Shown here: positions 54,800 through 64,000 of the stretch, in pieces
Numbering within the stretch: position 1 is the stretch's first letter
Layout of the letters: each line of letters starts with the position of its first letter
DNA from: Leucosporidium creatinivorum
Taxonomy: Eukaryota > Basidiomycota > Microbotryomycetes > Leucosporidiales > Leucosporidiaceae
Length of the DNA stretch: 64,000 nucleotides
Assembly: GCA_001600635.1 (NCBI GenBank)
Contig: BCKL01000002.1
Coordinates: 236,458-300,457 of the forward strand
Direction of reading: 5' to 3'
Position numbers and translations under genes: made by a program
The notes under the pieces: generated by a model
Databases searched by the model: none
What the model was told of the DNA's origin: nothing
The model's input: the letters and a program-made list of their open reading frames with translations, nothing else

Positions 54800-56427
54800 A
54801 TGAACGACAGCCAGCCCATCGCCGTCGGCGCCCCTTCCCACCCCTCCCTCTCGCTGCCCGAGCCTCTGCGCCAGCTGCTCCACCTCCGAGTGCAGGCCGA
54901 CTCTGCGCTGAATCACCCTTCACTCGAAATGGAATTGGCAGAAGGAACCCACGGCCAACAAGCAGGCAACGTCCGACAAGCCCTCGAAGCCACCATCGCC
55001 AAAGCGCAGGCCTGGCGAGGGGAGCTCACCTCCAAGCTGTCGGCCGAGAACGAGGCGAGGGGGCTGTTTGTCGAAGCATGGGCGCTGGGAAGGATCGGCG
55101 AGTTTGATGGCACGAGCCCAGCGGAGCTGCCCCTTCGCCTGCAAGCCTCGTTAGAACGCTATCAAACCGCCGCTCGCCTCCTCAACCTCCCCGAGCCGCC
55201 GAGGCTGGACCAAGTGCCGAGCGTCACTCGGCCAAAGGAAGGACTCGCCCCGCTCGTGCTGCCCGAGGTCGCCAGCTGGGTCGGCGAGATGCTCGCAGAG
55301 TGGGCCCGAACGCAAACGACTTTGGCATTTTCGTCCTTGCTGCTCACGAGCGAGCAAGTGATTGATGAGGCTGCGCTGGCCGATTTGCTCGACATGGCAT
55401 GCAGGCGTAACGTCCAAGGTGAGCTATCTTACTCGGATGGTGCCCCGCCGATCTCGACGCTGACTTTCGGTCTTTCACATTCGCCGCGCCCCCTCGCTGG
55501 AACAGCCCTCTTCACTCCCCTCGACCCTACCTCCCCCGCCGGCAACGCACCTTCATCCGAGGAAGCCGGCACCGTCATGGGCAACGCCCGCCTCATCCGC
55601 GACATGTCGACCCTCATGCCCTTCTCCTCGGCCCCCTCCCTCTGGGCCCGTCGCATTCTCTGGGCCACCCACGTCGCCGATGTACGCTTCGTCGAAGCGA
55701 GCATGTCGGCCAACCGATTGGTCGATGCTGCTAGCGCCGCCGCTGCCGTCCTGCAGGACAAGACGACCGACGATAGGACGAGGAATGAGGTTCGCCAGGT
55801 CCTCGAGGCGACGATTCGGAGGCTCGTTCCGTTCGAGAGGGCTCAGGGAGGATGCCTACTCGTACTCGGACGGGTCATGCTCGAGGCGATTGGAGCTCTT
55901 TACCTCGGCAGGGATGAGGCGCTCCTCGCGGAGCGTAGGAGGAGGGACAGCTCGCGTGACCCGACGCAGGAGGAGGAGGAGCAGAGGGTCCCGGTACCAG
56001 AGAACGAGACGGTTAGGGAGACGAGGCAGGTCTTCATCCGAGGTGAGCTGCGACGTCTGGTTGTCCCCCATCGCCGAGCTAATCCCCTACCCTCTTCGCA
56101 GCCGCCGGCCTCTTCGAGAACGCCTACGCCTCTTTCCTCCGCACTCCTCAACACATGCGCTCCAAGCGCGAAGAGCGTCGCCTCCTCCGCCGCCTCGAAA
56201 CGACCTACTGCAACCTAGAGGAGCTCGACAACGAGACGCCCGAGGTGGTCCAGCTGCGCTCCGAGCGCGTCGAGCGGGCATTGTGGATCAATGATCGCTT
56301 GTTGGCGTTGGGGGATAATGATGATGATGAGGCGGATGATGAGAGTGATGCTGAGGGGGACGCGGGGGATGAGGATTCGGATGAAGAGCTCGGGTTGAGC
56401 AGTCGGCTGGGGAGGAGTACGATCTGA
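54800..56427 (+). CDS. Unknown helical protein with acidic tail (493 aa)
   Basis: Exons 54800-55418, 55506-56042 and 56102-56427 splice cleanly to 493 residues from ATG 54800 (MNDSQPIAVGAPSHPS). The sequence is almost wholly alpha-helical in character, with repeated Ala/Leu/Arg-rich stretches (RQALEATIAKAQAWRGEL, SLWARRILWATHVADVRF, NEVRQVLEATIRRLVPFERA, GGCLLVLGRVMLEAIGALYL) that resemble TPR-like or armadillo-like hairpins. The last ~40 residues are Asp/Glu-rich (NDDDEADDESDAEGD). No signal peptide. I do not recognise a family; a soluble scaffold is the most that can be said. Confidence 0.7.
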
Positions 56428-56916
56428 GGGGCTGTAAGGGGTTCAGGGATGTTGTAGTGACGAGGGAAGTACCGCCGAAACGACCAACAGTGCTGTTGTA
56501 TACACGATTCGACTCATCTTGCTGCTCGGCGGAGAGGCTCTCGGCGAGAGAACAGCGAGTTGCTGATCCATAGGCTATTAGCATCTCAGAGACTCAGAGA
56601 GGAGGTTCTTCCAGCGTGTAGGACACTTGCTGAGGTGCAGTAACTCCCTCAGAGAGACATCTCTCGTTCGCTTCGGCGCTGCCCCCGCGACGGTTCGGCG
56701 AGGAGTCAAATGATGTCTCCTCTCTCGTTCTGCAGCAAAGCAGACTGGGACTCCCTTGTCGTCCATTGTTCATCCTATTTCGGCAAGCCCTTCCGTCCTC
56801 AGCACACTTCAGAACCTTCATTTCGTAGTTAACGCCCTCATCCCCACCTGGGCGCCGCCCTCCTTCCCGCTCTTGTCTCCGACCACACTCTTGCACGAAC
56901 AGCCATCCTGTACGGG
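56428..56916 (+). other. Upstream region of the Zn2Cys6 gene
   Basis: 489 bp; CT-rich from about 56790. No gene or repeat seen. Confidence 0.45.
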
Positions 56917-59900
56917 ATGAGTTCTTCACCTGAATCGACCAAGCCGAAGAAGACTCGCAATCGCAAGGCTGCTTCTTGTGAGTCTTGTACAGCTCCAGAA
57001 TCCTCGTTCGCGTGTTGATGTCCCTTTCTACTTTACAGGCAACCCTTGCAGGCAGCGCAAGCTCCGCTGCAATCGTGGATTACCATGCGAATCTTGTAGT
57101 CAGAAGGGTACGTCTACTGCTGTACAAGGGCGAGGGAGCCTTCGGCTACACTTCGACAGCGAGGAGATCGGCGCACGGGAGTTACGAGCTGACCAGACTC
57201 GCGTCGTACAGGACACCCTGAGCTGTGCATTTGGGACTCGGATGCTGCTCCACCACTCTATGAAGCTCGCGAGAGGAATGAGACCGAGAACTTGAGGCAT
57301 GAAGGTGAGCTCGTCAACTTCGGCGCTGAGGATGAGCGAGCCTGCTGATTCCTTCTGTTCACCCACAGTCGACCGCCTCCAATCCCTCATCAGCGTCCTC
57401 ATCGACTCCAAAAACTCCCCTCCCGCTCCACCCCAGCAGAACCCCTTCCCCAGCCCTTCCTACCGCGCCGACTCGACCTTCGGCGGCGGATCTGTCGGCT
57501 CGGAGCGTGGTGCTGCAGACGAGCCCAAGGATGAGGATCTCGCTGCTCATGATCTCGCGCAAAAGCTGGGACATCTCACCATTAAGGCTTTCCATGTGGG
57601 GAACGACAAGGATAGCACGGATCCTTTAGTGAAGGAGGTGCGCCGAGCTTGACTTTTTGGGCTTCTTTGCCGCCGACTCGCGCTGACTCGCTGACCTACC
57701 CTCTCCAATCTCTCTCCTCTTTCTTCCGCTCTGACTGCACCACACCTCTCCTACACTACACTCGCACAGGCGCAAGAGATCCTCGACTCCTCCTCCCACG
57801 GTTCCTTCCCCTCCCCTCACGCCGACGGCAATTTCATCCTCAACTCGCCCCAACCCACCGCCGCTTTCTCCGTCTTCCCCTTCGCTCGCTCCCAAGCTAC
57901 TACCCTCGAGATCCTCGCTCGTCTGCCCTCAAGAGCTCAGGCGGATGCGGCCGCGAGGTTCTACTTTGTCGGGACAGATTGGTACATGCATATGAGTGAG
58001 TCTGCAGCAGAGCTCGATGTTGGGCTTTACACTGGCGGTAATCGAGGCCGCCGAGACCGAGCTGGGATTCGGAGGAGCAACGGCGAGCGCCGAGATCCAA
58101 TGCTGACCTCTTCGCACGTCGTCCTGTGGTGCAGTCCCTGCCTACATCTTCACCCAGCACGCAGAACAAGTTTGGATGGCTCAGGCGAGAGGGACGCCCG
58201 CTGATGGTGAGTAACTTGACGCCGAGAGTCGAGAGCCGAGCTGACCATCGCTCGGCGATCTTTTCGCAGCCTTCTCGCTCGCCATCGTCTTCGCTGTTTG
58301 GGCCGTCGGACTGTTCGGCATGTCTCCCAACAAGTAAGTTTTCCCTCGCTGTCCTCCTCTACCCTCACCGACCTCTCCGCCCCTGTCTCTCGCTTTTCTC
58401 GCTAACCGCCTCTGCCTCCAGATCCGCCGCCAGTGGTCTCCCCTCAACCCAAGCAGCCAAAGACGCCCTCGCAACCGAATGGCTCGAGCTCTCCTCCAGC
58501 GCTCTCGTTAACGGCCGCTTCCTCGAGCGCCCAACTCTCGAAGCCATCCGCGCCCTCCTCCTCCTCGCAACCCACTACGTCGCCCTCAGTCCCGGCGACA
58601 ACGGCGGCGTCGGGATCGCCTACCTCGTCCTCACTATGCAGTGCTGCATCACGCTCAAGATGCACAGGGATCCGGAGAAGACGCCGGGAAGGTACTCGGC
58701 AGGAGAGGCGGAGGATAGGAGGAGGCTGTGGTGGATGTCGTTCTTGGCGTGTCAGACGGCGACGACGACTTATGGACGCAAGACTTCGATGTTGCATCTC
58801 AGCGATATCGATACGAAGCTGCCTGCTGATATCGGCGACGAGTTGATGGGCTCCGGGAGGGGTGGAAATGGAGGAGAGACGATGATGACTTCGCTCATCA
58901 TGCGTATCAAGGTGGCCATGCTCGCGGAGAAGATTGTGAGTTGTCAATCTTGCTCTCAGCTCAGTTTCTTGAGCTTCGGCGATAGCAGTGCTGACCTTTT
59001 CGCTCTTTCGCAGTCGGAGGAGGTTTTCGGGTGCGCCGCTTCGAGGCGGTGTCTGATATGGAGAATTAGAGCTGACCCTCACCCCCCTCCTACAGAATCC
59101 AGCCCGTCTCCTACTCCCAGGTCCTCGCCTTCGACCGTCAAGTTTCGCAACTCGAGGCCGACGTCTTCACCCACTACGCCTACGCCTCCATCGACTACGA
59201 CATTCAGAAGCAGCCGATTCGCGCTTTAAGATCCTACATGATCCAGGTAAGCTCATCTCAACGAGGCTTGGAGCCTGCAAGACCTGCTCGGCAAAGCTGA
59301 CTTGCTCTCTTCTCGCCCATTCGCAGCTCGCCATCTGCCAAGAGCGCCTCCGCCTCCACCGCCCCTACCTCGCTCGTTCCTACGTCGACGAGACCTTCGC
59401 CTACTCGCGTACCATGTGCCTCAGCGCCGCCAAGCAGATCCTCGAGATGCAGGCCACTCCTCTGTGCCAGGCCCCCTGGAGTGGACTGCAGTACAAGAGC
59501 TGTCAGTCGGCCATCATCTTCTGTATCGACTTGCTCTACTCGCCTTACGGTAGCCAGGCGGCGAACCAGCGTGCCATGGTAGACGTCGCCCTCAAGACGA
59601 TGGACAAGTTCGCTAAGGGCAGCGTGAGTTCGGACTCGTGCCGCTCACGAGTCGCTTCGCTGACTCTCTCCCATCACAAAGACCCTCTGCCGCCGTGGAT
59701 CCAAGGTCATCCGCTTCATGCTCGCCAAGCTCCCTCCCAACTCGCCCGCCGCGCTCCCCTTTTACCAGCCCTCGCAGCCTTCGCAACCGAAGCGCTCTCG
59801 CACCGACTCAGACCCTCGTCTCTCGCGTAGCCCTCAGCACTCGCACTCGCAGTCGCACTCGCCTGGTCACGCCCATTCCCTCGACGGCCACCCCTCGGCG

Positions 59901-60608
59901 ACGGAGGAAGCTCTCCCCCGCAAGATTCCTGCGCGCTCCGGCTCGGGCTCCTCGTCCATCCCTACCTCCTCCATCTACCCTTCGCCTCCCGTCCCCACTC
60001 CCGCCCCCATCAACAAACCAACCACTCAGTCCCTCCACCTCCCCGAGGAACTCGGGAGCTTCGACTTCAATGCCATTCTCGGCCTCAGCTCCGCCTCCTC
60101 CACCGGCTCGGCCCCTTCCCCTCCCTTCGGTTTCGGCACCTCCTCATTCGGCAGCAGCGGCCAGTCGGGCCTTTCTCTCTTCCCGCCTCTTCCTCTTCCT
60201 CGGCACACGCCCTCCCCTCCCGTCTTCCGGCCCACCCTCGGCGGCAAGAGCAGCTCGGCGACGAGCTTCGACTTTGGCGCGCCGGTCGCTAGTGGGCTCG
60301 TCGGATCTGGACCTCCGCCCCTCGGAGGCGATAACATCGGCGCGTTCGTCGACGGAGGACAGAGGTCAGGAAGCGGCACGCCCATGCCTCGCAAGTCCAC
60401 CGTCGGCGGCGAGGGATTCATCTTCGGCGCCGGCCTCGAGGGAGTCGTCGGAGTTGGAGCCGGGGGTGAGAACTACTTCAACCCTCTCGGGCTCGGAGTG
60501 ATGGGAGGAGTGCAGGAGCAGCAGCAGTACGCTTTCGGAGGGATTGATGCGGGGTTGGAGATGGGACGTGATTTCGACTTCCTTTTTGACGGCGCTGGTT
60601 CGGCTTGA
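56917..60608 (+). CDS. Zn2Cys6 fungal transcription factor
   Basis: DNA-binding regulator. Starts at ATG 56917 with a basic nuclear-signal-like tail (KPKKTRNRKAAS). The binuclear zinc cluster CNPCRQRKLRCNRGLPC, CESC and the final Cys in TPELC is assembled from three exons and has all six cysteines. A short coiled linker (VDRLQSLISVLID) follows, as in many dimeric members. The central fungal-TF homology domain is seen in FLERPTLEAIRALLLLATHY, YLVLTMQCCITLKMHRDPE and DRRRLWWMSFLACQTATTT. The C-terminus is Ser/Pro/Gly-rich with ELGSFDFNAILGL and GRDFDFLFDGAGSA, acidic/aromatic motifs that could activate transcription. About ten introns; TGA at 60608. Target genes cannot be told. Confidence 0.92.
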
Positions 60609-61137
60609 GAGGTGAGGAGGTTGAGCTTGTATGTAGACCACATGCTTTGGTTCTGTGTAGATGCTTCTGGGTTGAGATTGATCAGTACCTTTGTGCATGG
60701 AAAGCGTCGGAGAGGCCGCAGCGACACAGAGAGTGATCCGAACCATCGCCGAGGTCCGACGAAGGGTTGGCCAACTCAGCCATCGTCGCTCCCGTGTTCC
60801 GAGCCGGAGTGCAGCTCTATCGAGACAGACCTACTGCGAGCTTCAAGCCCTGCGCTGATCTTGTAGCCAATGGCTGCACGAGACAACGGGAGCCGGAGAC
60901 GAGATCGGCGCTCCCTGGGTCAGGAGCGTATTCGCTCAGCCACCGCCGAGAGTCGAACAGAAGTAAGAACTACATAGATGGTGCTGCTTTGCCCCTCGAC
61001 AGCCTCGCTCGCGAGCTGAGAGACGGACGACTTGAGGCGACTCGCAGCTCTCGTCTCTTTCGCTTCTACTTCAACCTCGTCTGCTCGTCTGCACCTCCGA
61101 CAGCGTTGTACAGCAGAACAGTAGCAACCAGCACCTA
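60609..61137 (+). other. Intergenic, upstream of SSU72
   Basis: 529 bp. No gene. CT-rich leader from about 61040. Confidence 0.45.
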
Positions 61138-62317
61138 ATGAGCGACCGTGTGAATGACCCTCGGATGAGAAGCAACGCCTACGGGCGCGGTACGCCTCCT
61201 CCTCCGCCGCCGCCGCCGCAAGAACGGCCTTACACGCCGCCAACGGCTCAATCAGCAGCAGGAACAGGGTCTAGATATCCTACACCACCACCACCTCCAC
61301 CTCCCGGCTTTCGCCCACCGCCAGGCAACTTTAACGGCGCGCCGCCTCAGACGAGCATTCCTCCTCAGTCGCAGTCTGGGCATTCTGCTGGCAGGGACTC
61401 GCCTGCGCATGGACTGGCGCCTACCAGTCCCTCCAAGCCTCGCATGACCTTCTGCGTCGTCTGCGCCAGCAATCAAAACCGGTCGATGGAAGGGCACAAC
61501 GTCCTCTCGTGAGTCTCGAGGGAGCTGCTGTAAGGCCTCGTGGAGGTAGCTGACCTCTCCTTGGTTCGCGCATTCGCGCACTGCAGCAAGGCCAACTTCA
61601 AGGTCATCTCGGCGGGAACTGGTTCAGCGGTTCGACTGCCCGGCGCGACCATCGACAAGCCCAACATCTACTCGTTCGGCACGCCCTACGAGCACATGTA
61701 TCAGGATCTGAAGAAGAAGGACGAACGGCTGTGAGTCTCTTGGAACGCTGAAGCAGGTCCCGTACAGCTCAGCTGACCCGGTTCGTCTCTTGCAGATACA
61801 CGGCGAACGGCCTGCTGCCCATGCTGGACCGGAATCGCAAGCTTAAGACGGCGCCCGAACGGTGGCAGGAGAGTACGAGCGTAGCGGACGTGGTCATCAC
61901 CTGCGAGGAGCGTTGCTACGACGCGGTTTGCGATGGTCAGCCCTTCCATTTCGGCTGTCTTGCGCCGAGCTCGCTGCTGACCTTCGAAATCTCGCTTCTC
62001 GAATAGATCTACTGATGAAGGGAGGAGAAATGAACCGACCGGTGCATGTCATCAATGTCGAGATCAAGGATAATCACGAGGAGGCGGCCATCGCAGGGAA
62101 GGCCATGTTGGACCTCTGCACCGCTGTGAGTCGATTCGGTTCTCGGTCTCTTGCTCCGGATGTCGCGCTGACCTCTAGTCTTTATCTCACCTCCACTCGG
62201 CCCCTTCGTCCACAGATCGAAGCAGCCAAAGACATCGACGAGGAGATGGATGGCGTCCTCGTGCGCCAGACGGACCGACACCCTCATCAGCTCCTTCATA
62301 CAGTCTTATATTACTGA
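61138..62317 (+). CDS. SSU72: Ssu72, RNA polymerase II CTD Ser5-P phosphatase
   Basis: Cleavage/polyadenylation-factor phosphatase that removes Ser5 (and Ser7) phosphate from the CTD, aiding termination and gene looping. The catalytic loop is [16 protein letters not shown] (CX5RS, Cys and Arg present). Downstream blocks [46 protein letters not shown] (general-acid Asp region) and [15 protein letters not shown] are standard, and [17 protein letters not shown] is the usual ending. Unlike yeast and human Ssu72, which begin only a few residues before the P-loop, this one has a ~100-residue Pro/Gly/Ser-rich N-terminal extension with two polyproline runs. Start ATG 61138, stop TGA 62317, five introns. 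Confidence 0.95.
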
Positions 62318-62851
62318 ACTGAAATGCCGCGACGTCTCAGCTTACTCTTCTTAACCGTCAGCCGGACTCGTGAGCCAGCCGACTCGCTTTTTCGGCGTTC
62401 GCTGTTTCTCGGCGACTTCGACTCGCTCGCATCTCTCTCTCTCCTTCGACTTCAGTCGCGGAAGGAGGATAGCGGTCACTAATGATCATAACACAAGAAG
62501 AGTCAAAGGAGCGCGAACGAATACCGAGGAGAGTAGAAGACTGGGGAGGCAAGAACATCGAGAGAGAGAGGGAGAGAAAACGAGGAGCTGAATAGAGGGA
62601 TGCGAGAGAAGGGGATAAAAAAGCCGTGTACATGAAGAGAGGGGTGCGATCAAAAGGATGAGAGGGTAACTGTTGCGAATGGAGGGTTGCAGTGGACGAA
62701 TCGAGCCGAGGGTAGTCGAGTGAAAGGATGGATCAAGGGAACGAAAGCGGGTGTCGTTAAGTCGTAAAGGTAGTCGGAGAGGAAGGAACCGTGGATGGGA
62801 GGGGTAGCGGAGGAAAGAAGGGGGTGAGGCGGTCAAAGTTGTGCGCCGAGC
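62318..62851. other. Convergent 3' region, SSU72 / Rab
   Basis: 534 bp between the two stop codons. Strongly purine-rich on the plus strand (GA tracts around 62540-62590 and 62790-62830). Long 3' UTRs likely fill it; no gene. Confidence 0.5.

Positions 62852-64000
<1,149 letters not shown>

Overview
The window is a gene-dense, GC-rich fungal nuclear contig. Almost every gene is split by many short introns (about 50-130 bp) with GTGAGT/GTRNGT donors, a strikingly constant GCTGAC-type branch point and YAG acceptors. That architecture, together with a TOK-type potassium channel, a Zn2Cys6 regulator, an FCY2-type permease and a PKA regulatory subunit, indicates a basidiomycete; Pucciniomycotina (Microbotryomycetes-like) is my best guess, but this is inference. 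The only assembly gap is a run of 525 Ns at 9027-9551. I see no tRNA, rRNA, CRISPR array, transposon or virus-like element.

Layout. 1-1396: 3' part of a class I histone deacetylase. 1623-3231: a tandem pair of small paralogous proteins of unknown function. 3896-7893: DNA topoisomerase III with GRF fingers and zinc knuckles. 8043-15576: a duplicated block made of a MYND-finger gene (minus) beside a TOK-type K+ channel (plus). The first channel copy survives only as a relic at about 10600-10895; the second, 12831-15576, looks intact. 15657-20462: a 1,562-residue serine-rich acidic protein of unknown role. 21107-25094: RNA-dependent RNA polymerase (RNAi type). 25441-28612: RBM5/10-like splicing factor. 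28988-30448: single-pass membrane protein with an LRR-cap-like tail. 30601-32325: FAD amine oxidase. 32770-34291: Cdc123. 34577-36823: purine/cytosine permease. 38039-39849: PC-esterase-like membrane protein. 39913-41869: acidic hypothetical protein. 42311-43551: RhoGDI. 43941-45047: DUF1772-like membrane protein. 45349-46425 and 52939-54040: two members of a second unknown small-protein family. 46642-48348: PKA regulatory subunit. 49327-52446: CCR4-NOT subunit Not3/Not5. 54800-56427: unknown protein. 56917-60608: Zn2Cys6 transcription factor. 61138-62317: Ssu72 CTD phosphatase. 62852 to the right edge: Rab GTPase with a large internal insertion.

The genes do not form one pathway. The region mixes housekeeping RNA and signalling genes (TOP3, RBM5-like, NOT3, SSU72, BCY1, RhoGDI, CDC123, Rab) with several duplicated families that I cannot match to anything known. 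Those orphan families (172/154-residue tandem pair, MYND pair, 45.3/53-kb pair) and the duplicated MYND/channel block are the most novel content. Exon boundaries were deduced by eye from splice signals and reading frame. Gene ends and conserved exons are reliable; several 5' ends are not.
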